NCBI RefSeq assembly: GCF_009725235.1 | Contig: NZ_WJFC01000008.1 | Location: forward strand, 62,001-126,000 | Direction of reading: 5' to 3' | DNA length: 64,000 nucleotides | From: Scytonema sp. UIC 10036 | GTDB taxonomy: Bacteria > Cyanobacteriota > Cyanobacteriia > Cyanobacteriales > Nostocaceae | Shown here: positions 54,705-64,000 of the stretch, one piece after another | How the letters are laid out: every line of letters begins with the position of its first letter | Position numbering within the stretch: the first letter of the stretch is position 1 | Program-made: the position numbers and the translations under genes | Notes under the pieces: model-generated | What the model was told of the DNA's origin: nothing | Database searches by the model: none | The model's input: only the letters and a program-made list of their open reading frames with translations

Positions 54705-57700
54705 CTACTCTGGCAAACCATCAACCCTCATCAAATCCAAACCTCGTTCAAAAATTTCATCAATCGGTAACATTTCCCCACTAGTTGTCATAAACTTGTG
54801 GTCTTTTGTTGCTCGAATTACCGAACCATCATCCAAACAATATTCAAACACCTCCTGCTCACCGCGATCGTGCCATTGAGCAATTGGTTGAGTGTAAATA
54901 TTCCCATTATTATCCACAGAATACACCGTACATTCAATACCTTTTTCCACAATTTTCCCAATTGGTAAAAAACCGTATTCCACAGTCAAAACTTCCGTAT
55001 CATAGCTGAGACAATATTCAGCAAACTTCAACATTTGGTCAAATAAGTCATCAGCAATTTGTTTTTTCACACCATTTTTTGCCGAACCATCAACAAATTT
55101 TTCTCGCTGCTTCATCATTTCATCAACTTTCTTTTTCCCCATTGCACGACGCAGCAAATCGGCTTGACCTAAAGAATATCCTGCTAAATCCTGAGCCATT
55201 TTCATGATTTGCTCTTGATAACATAGCGTTCCATAAGTCTCTTCTAAAATAGGCTCTAAAATAGGATGCTGATACTCAACTTTCTCACGCCCGTGCTTGC
55301 GGTTAATAAACTTAGGAATCAGCCCAGCATCTAATGGACCGGGTCGATACAGTGCTAAAATTGAGGAAATATCTTCTATATTGGAAGGCTTTAAATCCCT
55401 TACAATCTGACGCATTCCAGAAGATTCTAATTGAAAGATTCCTTCTAAATCACCAGCTTCTAACAGTTCGTAAGTCTTTTTCACATCTTGTGGAAGTTTT
55501 GCACTGTCTCCACCTTTGGCTAATATTCTCTGAGCTTTTCTTTCCCAACTAGTAATTTCGTAAGGATCTATCTTATCCCCCCTGCTTTCTTGAATCAAAT
55601 CAATGGTTTTTTGAATCATTGTCAGGTTTTTTAAACCGAGAAAATCCATTTTTAACAAACCCAAAGATTCTAAATCTTCCATGTAGTACTGAGTAATGAC
55701 AGCACCGTCATTATTTTTTTGTAGAGGGACAATTTCATCTAAGGGATCGGAAGAAATCACCACACCTGCTGCGTGAACGCCAAAGGTTTTGTTAGTCCCT
55801 TCAATCCGAATTGCCATATCGAGCCAATGGCGAACTCGCTCTTCAGTATCATATTTTTGTTTGAACTCCGGTTCTGGGGTGTCGTCAGAAATCATCACTT
55901 TGAGTTTTGTTGGTTTTCCCCGAGAGACAGGAATCATTTTTGCCATTTTGTCTGCTTCCCCATAAGGAATATTTAACACTCTGGCAACATCTTTTAAAAC
56001 GGCTTTGGAAGTCAGGCGGTTAAAGGTAATAATTTGTGCAACTCTTTCTTTCCCGTATTTTTGAGTGACGTACTCAATCACTTCATCCCGTCTTTCAATA
56101 CAAAAATCTGTATCGATATCAGGCATAGATTTACGTTCGGGGTTGAGGAATCTTTCAAACAGCAAGCCGTGATGTACGGGATCGATGTTTGTGATTCCCA
56201 TAGTATAAGCGACTAAAGAACCTGCCGCTGAGTTATGAATAGCAATTGAGTTTCCTACGTAGGAAGTATCTCCAGGAACTGTAATATCATACACGTAGCC
56301 TGTGTGGTTTAATGTTTGAATTTCTCTAATTTTCAGATAGATGTAATTCTCATCAACGTAAAAGCTATCATTTCTGTAAAACTTTTGTATTTTAACACCA
56401 ATCGGAAAGTCAAGAAAGTCGCTGTTCCAGTCTAAAAGCTGTTTTCCTGACAATTTAACAGAGTATTCCGTAGCCCAATTTTCTTTTTGTTTGTGTCTTT
56501 TCAAAATTGATGCCCAATATCCAAAACGAGCTAGCAACAATCTTAATTGTGAGGCAAGGATCGTAGAGATAGTTGAATATGTAATAGTTGTCGTCTTTTC
56601 TTTTGTCCCAGGATGGCCATCTCCTCTAAAAAGATAGGCAATTAAAATTTTGGTGTACTCAGACTTACCTTTAACAACAATTTCATTAGGTATTTGTTTT
56701 TGATTAGCTCCTTTTCCACACAAGGCTGTTAAGAATTCTCCAACGATTCTTGAATAACTCAGAACTTGCACGGAGTTTTTTGTTGGATGAGGCGTTATTT
56801 TCCCCTCTAAATTGAAAATTCTATTTAAGAGGAGGCAAATTTCTTGAGCATAATCCATTTCATCACTGCAAAGTCCAAAACCTACAGTACACTCCCTGTC
56901 CTCTAACCTTGACCATCCCTCTGCAATGTAGTAGCCTAGGAGTCTGGCAAAGTCTTCATTAAATTTTATATACCTTGGAATTTTCTTTGTTGTTAAGCTA
57001 TTACTTCCTATCTCATACCATATGGACTCATCATCAAATCTGACATAAGCACCGATTTCTATATAATTTAGAATATCAAAAGTAATTTCTTGCTCAGTAG
57101 ATTGAACTCTAGGAAAAACAACGAAATCATTTTTCTTGAGTTGACCTGCTTCTATCCACTCTAATTGATAATCTTGATAAGGTTTGAGCGAGCAGTATCT
57201 AGTACAGGTAGGTTTACAAGGACTTACCTGTTTAAGTCCATTAACAATACAATCTTTCGTCTTTACAGCAAATATTTTGTGATCCTTAGTTAAACATAAT
57301 TCTTCATTAGCTACTTTGATTTTAACGATTTCTTCATGGCACTCATACTCGTGCTTATAGGTAACAGGTAGAATATTACCTTTATGAGTGATGACTTGTT
57401 GCCCAATTTGAATATCTTTGATACAAACTTGTGTGCCAGTGGCAAGCATGACCTTTGTATCACCCAGTACACAACCCCTTCCAGGTCCCACGGGAATATC
57501 ATTATCTCTGGCAAATTTGATGTAGTCCCACACAACTAGGAAGTATGTGGAGAATCCCATCTTTTGAATCATTGCAAGTTCATATTCCAGTCTTTCTTTA
57601 TAGACTCGATCGACTTCATTTCTCGATTTCCGATTTAATTTTTGTAAAAGCCCAAGCCAAGCAACTTCTTCAACATAGGTATCAGCTGTGTGACCTGATG

Positions 57701-58580
57701 GGATGGGATAATTGGGAAGGCGCGGTTCCCCTAGAATATTGTAAGGTTCAACTTTGTCTGCAACTTCAACGGTGTTTGCGATCGCTTCTTCAATTACGTC
57801 TTCTGGCAAATGATCGCGAAAGAGCTTTTTCATCTCTTCTGCAGATTTTAAATATTCTGTTCCGGTATAGCGCATTCGATTGTCTTCAACAATCAATTTG
57901 CCCGTTTGGATGCACAACAAAGCATCATGAGCTTCGACATCGTAACAAGAAATAAAATGAGAATCATTAGTAGCTACAATTTTGATTCCCAATTCCCGTG
58001 CAATCTTGACTATTTCTACATTAACAATGCGGTCTTCTGGAAATCCGTGGTCTTGAATTTCTAAATAATAATCATCCCCAAAAACATCTTTATACCATTG
58101 AGCCACCCTACGAGCTGCATCTAATTTACCGCTCAGAATTGCTTGGGGAATTTCTCCACCCAAACAAGCACTCGTCACAATCAAACCTTCATGGTATTCT
58201 TTTAATAATTCTTTGTTAATACAAGGACGCGCAAAAATTCCTTTACCTTGGACTCCTTGGAGATTAGAAATTGATGTTAACTTAACTAAATGTTTGTATC
58301 CTTTTGTGTTTTTAGCTAAGACAATTTGATGGTATTTAGGACGGCGTTCCTGTTTTGTAATATCACCATTGATGATATACATCTCATTGCCAATAATTGG
58401 CTTAACATTGTTGTTGCGACAGGTTTTGATAAGTTCGATCGCCCCATACATAACTCCATGATCCGTGAGTGCGATCGCGTTGATACCAAGTTCAATAGCG
58501 CGTTCAATCAAAGCAGGTAATTGACTTGCACCATCTAATAAGCTGTAATCACTGTGAATATGTAAAGGAACAAAGGACAT
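54705..58580 (-). CDS. dnaE: DNA polymerase III alpha subunit, N-terminal half, with two inteins
   Basis: 1291 residues. Removing inteins leaves 775 extein residues: a PHP domain from the start ([18 protein letters not shown]), then the polymerase palm ([26 protein letters not shown]) and fingers regions. An internal intein (residues 370-783) sits after GPGRG, and the chain ends in the N-terminal half of a split intein (from Cys1190, AEY/C). The C-terminal half of DnaE lies elsewhere in the genome and is joined by trans-splicing. The gene is essential, so the internal intein must be spliced out. ATG 58580 gives the conserved [13 protein letters not shown] start. Dispersed repeats lie in the 450-base gap upstream. 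Confidence 0.98.
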   Translation of the reverse strand: MSFVPLHIHSDYSLLDGASQLPALIERAIELGINAIALTDHGVMYGAIELIKTCRNNNVKPIIGNEMYIINGDITKQERRPKYHQIVLAKNTKGYKHLVKLTSISNLQGVQGKGIFARPCINKELLKEYHEGLIVTSACLGGEIPQAILSGKLDAARRVAQWYKDVFGDDYYLEIQDHGFPEDRIVNVEIVKIARELGIKIVATNDSHFISCYDVEAHDALLCIQTGKLIVEDNRMRYTGTEYLKSAEEMKKLFRDHLPEDVIEEAIANTVEVADKVEPYNILGEPRLPNYPIPSGHTADTYVEEVAWLGLLQKLNRKSRNEVDRVYKERLEYELAMIQKMGFSTYFLVVWDYIKFARDNDIPVGPGRGCVLGDTKVMLATGTQVCIKDIQIGQQVITHKGNILPVTYKHEYECHEEIVKIKVANEELCLTKDHKIFAVKTKDCIVNGLKQVSPCKPTCTRYCSLKPYQDYQLEWIEAGQLKKNDFVVFPRVQSTEQEITFDILNYIEIGAYVRFDDESIWYEIGSNSLTTKKIPRYIKFNEDFARLLGYYIAEGWSRLEDRECTVGFGLCSDEMDYAQEICLLLNRIFNLEGKITPHPTKNSVQVLSYSRIVGEFLTALCGKGANQKQIPNEIVVKGKSEYTKILIAYLFRGDGHPGTKEKTTTITYSTISTILASQLRLLLARFGYWASILKRHKQKENWATEYSVKLSGKQLLDWNSDFLDFPIGVKIQKFYRNDSFYVDENYIYLKIREIQTLNHTGYVYDITVPGDTSYVGNSIAIHNSAAGSLVAYTMGITNIDPVHHGLLFERFLNPERKSMPDIDTDFCIERRDEVIEYVTQKYGKERVAQIITFNRLTSKAVLKDVARVLNIPYGEADKMAKMIPVSRGKPTKLKVMISDDTPEPEFKQKYDTEERVRHWLDMAIRIEGTNKTFGVHAAGVVISSDPLDEIVPLQKNNDGAVITQYYMEDLESLGLLKMDFLGLKNLTMIQKTIDLIQESRGDKIDPYEITSWERKAQRILAKGGDSAKLPQDVKKTYELLEAGDLEGIFQLESSGMRQIVRDLKPSNIEDISSILALYRPGPLDAGLIPKFINRKHGREKVEYQHPILEPILEETYGTLCYQEQIMKMAQDLAGYSLGQADLLRRAMGKKKVDEMMKQREKFVDGSAKNGVKKQIADDLFDQMLKFAEYCLSYDTEVLTVEYGFLPIGKIVEKGIECTVYSVDNNGNIYTQPIAQWHDRGEQEVFEYCLDDGSVIRATKDHKFMTTSGEMLPIDEIFERGLDLMRVDGLPE
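54708..55013 (-). other. Split DnaE intein, N-terminal half
   Basis: 102 residues at the end of the chain (1190-1291), starting with Cys1 ([14 protein letters not shown]) and ending MRVDGLPE. The block B motif ATKDHKF is present. Sequence and length are very close to the fast-splicing Nostoc DnaE intein N half; the Lys/Glu/Gly differences here are natural variants. It needs the C half (about 36 residues, not in this window) to splice. Confidence 0.97.
56232..57473 (-). other. Internal LAGLIDADG-type intein in DnaE
   Basis: 414 residues (370-783). It starts at Cys1 (CVLGDTKVM), has block B TKDHKIF, two LAGLIDADG-like motifs (LLGYYIAEG at 547-555 and [10 protein letters not shown] at 646-655) and ends with IHN followed by Ser+1. 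The insertion interrupts the polymerase motif GPGRG/SAAGS at its most conserved point, the typical target choice of inteins. The homing endonuclease looks complete. Confidence 0.95.
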
Positions 58581-59031
58581 AAGCAGTTTAAAGATTAAAA
58601 TAAAGAAGCTACTAGGTAAGCATACTCAAACCCTCCCCCACCTCGTTCCCAGGCTCCGCCTGGGAACGAGAGTGACAAAAGAGGCATCATAAGATACACG
58701 ATTGCTAACAGCCAGTCAAGCATCTGTTATAAGTACAAGCGTATTTAAGGATAACGCAATTTGTGCCCCCATAAAATTAAGTTCTGCTATTGATTCAGAA
58801 AAACTCACCCAACAATGTGAATTCAATAAAGTGTAATACTCTTCTCTTGTGGGGTGGGCTTCCTCGCCCCCCCTCCCTAACGCACGAGTAAGGACACCCG
58901 TACTACAAGAGCATAGTGAGGTTCATGTATTTGAAAACTGCTGTATTTAGTTTGTAGCATCTAGTCACTAACCACTGTACGGGCGCGGCGCAAGAGTGCC
59001 CTTACTAACGACTAACCACTAACGACTAACC
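58581..59031. other. Repeat-rich gap between dnaE and the symporter
   Basis: Contains CTCGTTCCCAGGCTCCGCC/GGCGGAGCC-type hairpin (58643-58671), a run of cytosines (58868-58880) and TAACCACTAACGACTAACC repeats (58970-59030) directly before the symporter ATG. No gene. Related hairpins occur at 42985-43010 and 54540-54615. Confidence 0.6.
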
Positions 59032-60333
59032 ATGAACCAAGTAATGAACGAACAAAAAAGTCTGGATAAGCCGAAAACCCGCCCGTGGTGGCAAAGCATT
59101 CCACTGACATTACAAATTATTATCGCGCTAGTACTGGCGATCGCTTTAGGGATTGTACTGGGTGCAGGAAATCCCAGCCCAACAAACAAAGGCTTTATTG
59201 AAACTTTGGCGATTCCTGCAGAGTTAGTCCTGAAAGCACTCCGCGCCCTAGCAACACCATTGATTTTAATGGCAGTACTGCATACTTTTATGACAACCGT
59301 TATACCCGGTAGGGCGGGACGCCGTTTGGCAGTGTTGTTACTCACCAATACCACAGTCGCTATTCTTATCGGGCTGTTTGTAGCAAATGTACTGCGTCCC
59401 GGTACGTGGGGGCGTTTGGCTGCGACAGGAACTACAGAAATAGTAAAACGAGCTTTCGATCCTTGGGGACTGTTGAAAGATGCTGTCCCGCCTGCTATTC
59501 TCAGCCCTTTAGTAGATAATAATGTTATCCAGCTGATTGTTCTTGCCCTGACTTTTGGCATAGTTTTGCGTGCCATCAAATCAGAACAAATTGCTGCAAA
59601 TAAGAGAGGGTTTCAGGCGATTGAGGATGCGATCGCAATTTTATTTGAAGCGATTATTCGAGTTCTTCACTGGGTCATTGCTACAGTACCGCTAGCAGTC
59701 TTTGGTATTGTATCAAAAACTGTTGCCGAAAAAGGTTTTGAGCCATTTAAATCTTTAGGAGCATTTGTGATAGCAGTACTGTTAGCGTTGGTATTGCAAG
59801 CCTGCTATTACCTATTGCGAGTCCGATTTGGTTCTTGGGTGAATCCGCTCAACTTCCTGCGTGGCGGTACAGATGCTTTTTTAACTGCTTTTTCAACAGA
59901 CTCCTCCGTAGCAACAATGCCCATTACATTTGATATTTTGCAGCACAAAATAGGTGTGAGAGAATCTTCCGCTTCTCTAGGCGCATTAGTTGGCTCAAAT
60001 TTCAACAATGACGGAACTGCTCTTTATGAAGCCATGTCTGCATTATTTATCTCGCAAGTCATCGGGCAAAATTTAAGCTTGCTACAGCAACTCATAGTCA
60101 TTCTAACATCGATTTTTGCATCCGTAGGTGCCGCTGGTATTCCAGAGGCGGGATTGGTAACCATGACATTGGTTTTCAGTTCTGTTGGCTTGCCTACAGA
60201 GTATATTGCTTTGTTAGTCACAGTCGATTGGTTCCTAGATCGATGCCGCACTGTCATCAATGTTATGGGAGATATGACTGTAAGTGCTTTAATTGATGGG
60301 AAAAAACCGCAATCGGCAACCGACACTGATTAA
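59032..60333 (+). CDS. Dicarboxylate/amino acid:cation symporter (DAACS family)
   Basis: 433 residues with about eight membrane helices and two re-entrant loops. The family motifs are visible: FSTDSSVATMPI (serine-rich hairpin HP1), NNDGTALYEAMSALFISQ (helix 7 NxDGT), and SVGAAGIPEAGLVTMTL (HP2). These transporters couple uptake of glutamate, aspartate or C4-dicarboxylates to Na or H. A second Met at 59044 is an alternative start. Located in the plasma membrane. No obvious operon partner. Confidence 0.93.
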   Translation: MNQVMNEQKSLDKPKTRPWWQSIPLTLQIIIALVLAIALGIVLGAGNPSPTNKGFIETLAIPAELVLKALRALATPLILMAVLHTFMTTVIPGRAGRRLAVLLLTNTTVAILIGLFVANVLRPGTWGRLAATGTTEIVKRAFDPWGLLKDAVPPAILSPLVDNNVIQLIVLALTFGIVLRAIKSEQIAANKRGFQAIEDAIAILFEAIIRVLHWVIATVPLAVFGIVSKTVAEKGFEPFKSLGAFVIAVLLALVLQACYYLLRVRFGSWVNPLNFLRGGTDAFLTAFSTDSSVATMPITFDILQHKIGVRESSASLGALVGSNFNNDGTALYEAMSALFISQVIGQNLSLLQQLIVILTSIFASVGAAGIPEAGLVTMTLVFSSVGLPTEYIALLVTVDWFLDRCRTVINVMGDMTVSALIDGKKPQSATDTD

Positions 60334-60517
60334 GTGTCTTAACAAAACGCTGATAAATGTTGAGAATTGAGAACTTTTGGGAATGCTTTTAGATAGAGAA
60401 CACATGAAATAACTCTCTCTTTCTGCCTGTAAAAACACTACGGCTAACAGCTTCGCAATGACGGTTAAACCTTCGTCCCCAACATCCTCCTAGTTTCTAA
60501 AAAAGAAAACCTTTCAG

Positions 60518-60766
60518 CTTGACAAATACACGATCGCCAAGCTGTCTGCTTTAATAGCGCTGGGATTTTTAGGTAACTATTTCAATTTCCCCCTATTTTT
60601 TTCTGGAAATTTTACCTTCGGTAGCATTGCGACTCTTTTTATTACCTATATCTAGGGAACCTTATGGGGAGTCATCGCAACGTTTATTGCCGCAGTCTAT
60701 ATGCTTTGGCTTTGGGGACATCCTTTTGCGTTAATATCGCTCAACTTAATGATAATCATCACACAG
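60518..60766 (+). pseudogene. Remnant of a multi-pass sensor protein
   Basis: In one frame it reads YFNFPLFFSGNFTFGSIATL, then TAG (60653-60655), then GTLWGVIATFIAAVYMLWLW, which looks like the membrane part of a sensor or GGDEF protein. There is no credible start or continuation, so it is dead. Confidence 0.6.
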
Positions 60767-60960
60767 GGCGCGAGAAATAAGGTGTCGAAGTTTCAATCTT
60801 CTCAATTTATTGATAAGCTAAGAAGGGTTGGCAATAAAAATGTCAGCTTATACGCAAATTCTGTGGGCTGAAACCGCTATAAATTCGTTGCCACAATTTC
60901 ACGTTATGTGCTTATAGATAGTTCCACTAAATTCTGAATAAGGGTAAAACTATTTAATTA

Positions 60961-61044
60961 TGAAGCAATTTACTGATAAAGTGATTCTGATTACAGGAGG
61001 TAATTCTGGTATTGGCAGAGCTACAGCATTGGCTATGAATTGAG
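60961..61044 (+). pseudogene. 5' fragment of a short-chain dehydrogenase gene
   Basis: Reads MKQFTDKVILITGGNSGIGR then ATALAMN and a TGA: the SDR cofactor motif TGGxxGIG followed by an early stop. The rest of the gene is missing. Confidence 0.85.
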
Positions 61045-61180
61045 AAGTTGCACTACCTTTACTATCTCTACCAACAATTATTTCAAACCATAACATATTT
61101 TGTTGGCTCTTTTTAACATGAGATATGGCATAAGTAGGATTAGCATCAGGGTTACCTACTATCCAGCCGCCTAAAAGCAT
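61041..61180 (-). pseudogene. 5' fragment of an unknown gene
   Basis: About 46 residues on the minus strand (MLLGGWIVGNPDANPTYAIS...), protein-like, then fused to the antisense of the SDR fragment. The two gene starts meet tail to tail, the scar of a deletion. Confidence 0.5.
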
Positions 61181-61329
61181 CTAAGGGCAAACGCATTTGC
61201 AGTTCTCAATATAAGTGATATTGTTGATTGTGATGAGAATTTTCTCATTAATTCTTCATTGTCTTTTCATAAACGTATTGAATATTAGTATAACAAGAGA
61301 TTAAATTCTCGTTGGTGCTTACAAGTACC

Positions 61330-61500
61330 TTTCTCTCGTATCTTAACGATACAGTTCGGCAAAGAAAAAAGTTAAACAAAACGTACATTAAGAAGACAAA
61401 AGGCTGAGAGCCGCTACAATCCCTCTCTCGTCATGGCAAAGGGTTTGATCTCAAAATACTTATTCGGGTGTGATTGATTACAATCTCACCCTTTTTTTTT
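61330..61500 (+). ncRNA. Candidate small RNA with strong terminator
   Basis: The 467-base gap 61181-61647 has no gene. Near its right end GGGTG (61466-61470), a GATT/AATC inner stem and CACCC (61487-61491) are followed by nine Ts, a clear rho-independent terminator on the plus strand. No gene ends close upstream on this strand, and a small GTATC/GATAC stem lies near 61338. A small RNA is plausible. Promoter-like TTGAAT/TATAAC elements near 61277-61292 are weak. Confidence 0.35.
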
Positions 61501-61647
61501 ACAAGTTTGTGTCCATCTTTGCCATGTAATTTGGATGGATGGAATAATATCAAGTTCGGGTAATTACTTACAATAAAATTTATCAACTACACATATTATA
61601 AGTGTTGAACCGAACCTGATATAATCGCGCCTATCGATTCTACATGG

Positions 61648-63303
61648 TTAGAAACGAAAAGTAGTTCGGATGACTCCTACATAGAGCGTGTTATTGCTGT
61701 CGTTATGCTCTGGATTGGTAATCATGAACACTCCGGGTGTAATATAAATGTTGTCGGTAACCTTGAAGCGATAGAAAGCTTCTATATGTAAAGAAGTGTC
61801 TGGATCGGTAAATCTATTGCCGAAATCGTTGCTCGTGACTTTAGGTGGTTGACCGAATACAATACCGACTAAGTTACCTTCTCCACCAAGATCGGGAAAG
61901 ATTAAGGTGATGGCATAGTTAAAGATACTAGCTTCTGGTTCACCGGATAAGTCTTCGGCTTTTGCTTTGGTGTAGCCAATCCAACCCCCTAAGATAAAGT
62001 TAGAGCTAATATCAAACCTACCCTCAAGACCAAAGGAATCCGCCGTTATGTGGTCTGCGTCTCCATCAAAAGGGTCATTAGCAAGTTCGCTCCCAGTTCC
62101 TGTATCAAGGAGATTGTAGGAGCGCAGATAAGTCAAACTGAAATGCAATTCATCAGTAGGCTCTACATATACTTGGGCAATGGCTCCATAGGGACTTTTG
62201 AAAATTCCAGACCTGGTGTCGTCCGCATCGTCAACTAAATAACCTAATCCCACACTGACAACATCATTAAATTCATAATTTATACCAACCCCTGTGCTAC
62301 CGATTTGTCGGTATATGGGGTTGCGTCGTCCAAAACGAGAGATAGCACCACGGCTACTGCTGTCTAAGGGGTTGAGTGAGATGGCAAAGTCATCTGCAGA
62401 AGCTTGTGCGTTGATGTATACAGTTGCTTGCTTGGAAATGGGAAAACTATATTGAAGTGTACTTAACTCAAATTCATTATCATTACTGCCTTCAAACCCC
62501 AAGCGAGTCATGACAGTACCTGTAACATCATCATCAAATCTAGGAATATCTCTCGCTTGTAATTCGAGTATTAAATTATCTTTCCCAGTGAAGCTGGTCT
62601 CAAAGCTTAAATTCAGTCGGCTGCCAAAGACAATATTTTCTTCCACTGGCTCATCGTCGTCATCAGCCTTATTGTCACCAATAGCTCCAGCAACGGCAAA
62701 GATGGCACTTCCTTTTAGCCTGAGAGTTGGTGCAAACTGTTGCGCTGTTAACTGGGAAACCTTTGCTTCTAGGTTGTCTAGCTGTCCCCGTAAAGCTGAT
62801 AGCTCTGCCGCAAATTCTGATTGTAACCGTTGCACGGTAACTAAATCCTCTTTCTCGATCGCCTCAGCAGTACCCACAGCAATTAGCTTGTTAATTTGGT
62901 TCAAGCAAGTTTCTAGACCTGTCGCAAACTCATATCGGTTAAGATTGCGATCGCCTCGATAAGTACGGTCGGAATATCCAACGATGCATTCATAGCGCTC
63001 AATCAGAGATTGTAAAGCTTGGAATGCCCAATCGCTGGGATTAACATCAGACAGTTCCGAAACTGATGTCAACTGAACCAGAGCGTTAGTTTTTTGTGAG
63101 TATTGGTCAGTTTGTTCGAGAGAAAGAGTCGGTTGGTCTGGAACTAAAACTTTATTATCTGGATTTACTTTAGTGGCTGGAACTTCACTAGCAAGGGCAC
63201 TGCTGGCTATTAGTAAAAAAGTTGTACTAAGGAGCAGTGATTCAATTCCTAGGACATTTCGTACATACTTAAGCGTTTTATTAAGCGTTTTAAGGGTGAG
63301 CAT
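61648..63303 (-). CDS. Iron uptake-type porin (SLH-OprB family)
   Basis: 551 residues from ATG 63303 (a TTG upstream adds five). There is a signal peptide (LLLSTTFLLIASSALA). An SLH domain (VNPSDWAFQALQSLIERYEC, YRGDRNLNRYEFA) binds the cell wall, a coiled-coil linker (LQSEFAAELSALRGQLDNLE) follows, and an OprB-like beta barrel (about 200-551) ends in the aromatic VIRTTFRF typical of outer-membrane porins. Cyanobacterial members of this group transport inorganic ions including iron. Outer membrane. No operon partner. Confidence 0.93.
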   Translation of the reverse strand: MLTLKTLNKTLKYVRNVLGIESLLLSTTFLLIASSALASEVPATKVNPDNKVLVPDQPTLSLEQTDQYSQKTNALVQLTSVSELSDVNPSDWAFQALQSLIERYECIVGYSDRTYRGDRNLNRYEFATGLETCLNQINKLIAVGTAEAIEKEDLVTVQRLQSEFAAELSALRGQLDNLEAKVSQLTAQQFAPTLRLKGSAIFAVAGAIGDNKADDDDEPVEENIVFGSRLNLSFETSFTGKDNLILELQARDIPRFDDDVTGTVMTRLGFEGSNDNEFELSTLQYSFPISKQATVYINAQASADDFAISLNPLDSSSRGAISRFGRRNPIYRQIGSTGVGINYEFNDVVSVGLGYLVDDADDTRSGIFKSPYGAIAQVYVEPTDELHFSLTYLRSYNLLDTGTGSELANDPFDGDADHITADSFGLEGRFDISSNFILGGWIGYTKAKAEDLSGEPEASIFNYAITLIFPDLGGEGNLVGIVFGQPPKVTSNDFGNRFTDPDTSLHIEAFYRFKVTDNIYITPGVFMITNPEHNDSNNTLYVGVIRTTFRF

Positions 63304-63374
63304 TGCGGTAGATGGCAAACTTATAAAAAATCAGAATTTTGATATAAAACAGACGTGCTCGCACCCTTAAAAAA

Positions 63375-63430
63375 CTTGGTCACTGGTCATTGGTCATTGG
63401 TCATTGGTCATTGGTCATTGGTCACTGGTA
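63375..63430. repeat. Heptanucleotide tandem repeat (TTGGTCA)
   Basis: About seven copies of TTGGTCA/CTGGTCA lie between the porin and ABC exporter genes; the inverse of the ACCAATG run at 17380-17409. Confidence 0.95.
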
Positions 63431-63436
63431 AGCGTG

Positions 63437-64000
63437 TCAATTACAGAGATGCTCAATGCTTTCCTCATCGTTGGTATTATTTTGAGGATAGATAGCGAGC
63501 TGTATTCTGTATAGGGCAGCATAACAGCCGTTATTCTGCATGAGTTCCTGATGAGTTCCGCTCTCGACGATGCGCCCGCCCTCAAGGTAGAGAATTACAT
63601 CGGCGTGAGCTACCAAGTGCAAGTCGTGGGTGATGATAAAGGTGGTGCGACCTTTGGCTAAATTTTCCAAAGCTGTAATGACCGCACGTTCATTTTCCTT
63701 GTCCAAACCAGTGGTGGGTTCATCCCAAATCAGGATGGGGGCATTACGGATAGCAGCGCGAGCGATCGCAATTCGTTGGCGTTGTCCACCAGATAAGGTA
63801 GCGCCGCGATCGCCGAGGATGGTATCATAGCCATCGGGCAATGCCATGATAAAGTCATGAGCATTGGCAAGGCGTGCCGCTGCCTTAATTTCTCGGTCTG
63901 ATGCACCCAGTGACCCATAGGCAATGTTTTCTCGTACACTCGCTGCAAACAACACGCTTTCTTGCAGCACAATGCCGATCTGCCGTCGTAAGGAATCTAG
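63437..64000 (-). CDS. ABC exporter ATP-binding domain (C-terminal part, runs off the window)
   Basis: 188 codons in frame to the window edge (a GTG at 63970 is not a true start; the frame begins LDSLRRQIGIVLQE at 64000). It shows the Q-loop (VLQES), signature LSGGQRQRIAIARA, Walker B ILIWDEPTTGLD and switch His (ITHDLH). The REN and LANAHDFI segments mark the exporter (MsbA/lipid A or peptide) type, with the membrane part upstream off the window. Substrate unknown. Confidence 0.95.
   Translation of the reverse strand, partial: LDSLRRQIGIVLQESVLFAASVRENIAYGSLGASDREIKAAARLANAHDFIMALPDGYDTILGDRGATLSGGQRQRIAIARAAIRNAPILIWDEPTTGLDKENERAVITALENLAKGRTTFIITHDLHLVAHADVILYLEGGRIVESGTHQELMQNNGCYAALYRIQLAIYPQNNTNDEESIEHLCN

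Noticed and set aside
59019..59579. 186-codon frame opposite the symporter gene
   Set aside because: Shadow of a strongly coding gene with convincing transporter motifs; no recognisable protein.

Overview
The window is chromosomal DNA of a cyanobacterium, most likely a filamentous, probably heterocyst-forming member of the Nostocales. The grounds are a photosystem II psbA gene, a dnaE gene ending in the cyanobacterial split-intein N half, very frequent GCGATCGC (HIP1) palindromes, heptanucleotide short tandem repeats (TTGGTCA type), many WD40/CHAT/STAND proteins, an SLH-OprB porin and a DUF1822 protein. No rRNA, tRNA or CRISPR array was seen.

Layout. 0-11 kb: a membrane-anchored small protein with an AAA+ ATPase, a secreted lysozyme-like protein, a giant CHAT-STAND-WD40 protein (14 WD repeats), then a sigma-factor-like HTH protein and a DUF1822 protein on the opposite strand, separated by a 191-bp MITE. 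12-20 kb: a modular glycoside hydrolase with DUF4114, an agmatinase/ureohydrolase, a zinc metallopeptidase, an RRM RNA-binding protein, and a divergent cupin/AraC pair. 20-33 kb: a signalling operon (REC-GAF-GGDEF protein and a Cache-HAMP-PAS hybrid kinase), a HEAT-repeat protein, a GMC oxidoreductase, psbA (high-light type, Glu130), and an OmpR-type regulator/kinase/BOF-protein operon resembling the QseBC-YgiW arrangement. 33.5-35.5 kb: a glycogen debranching-type enzyme.

35.5-53.4 kb is a defence and mobile-DNA island. It holds DarT/DarG (DNA ADP-ribosylation toxin-antitoxin), a probable type II restriction-modification pair lying between long direct repeats, three damaged VapC toxin genes beside their antitoxins, a palindromic 787-bp transposable element with a 5-bp target duplication, and a two-gene operon coding for a CHAT-TIR-STAND protein and a STAND-coiled-coil-WD40 partner. 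A 409-bp MITE with 17-bp terminal repeats lies just upstream of that operon and carries seven copies of a 40-bp tandem repeat.

53.4-64 kb: DnaE N-terminal half with two inteins (an internal LAGLIDADG intein at the GPGRG/S site and the split-intein N half), a dicarboxylate symporter, gene debris, a possible small RNA with a strong terminator, an iron-uptake-type porin, and the C-terminal part of an ABC exporter cut by the window edge.

How the parts may work together: the housekeeping genes (psbA, dnaE, porin, symporter, debranching enzyme) are standard. The accessory part reads as repeated acquisition and decay of conflict systems, with toxins disabled while antitoxins persist. Direct repeats mark where cassettes entered or could leave. 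The strongest candidate for a little-described system is the CHAT-TIR-STAND / STAND-WD40 pair.
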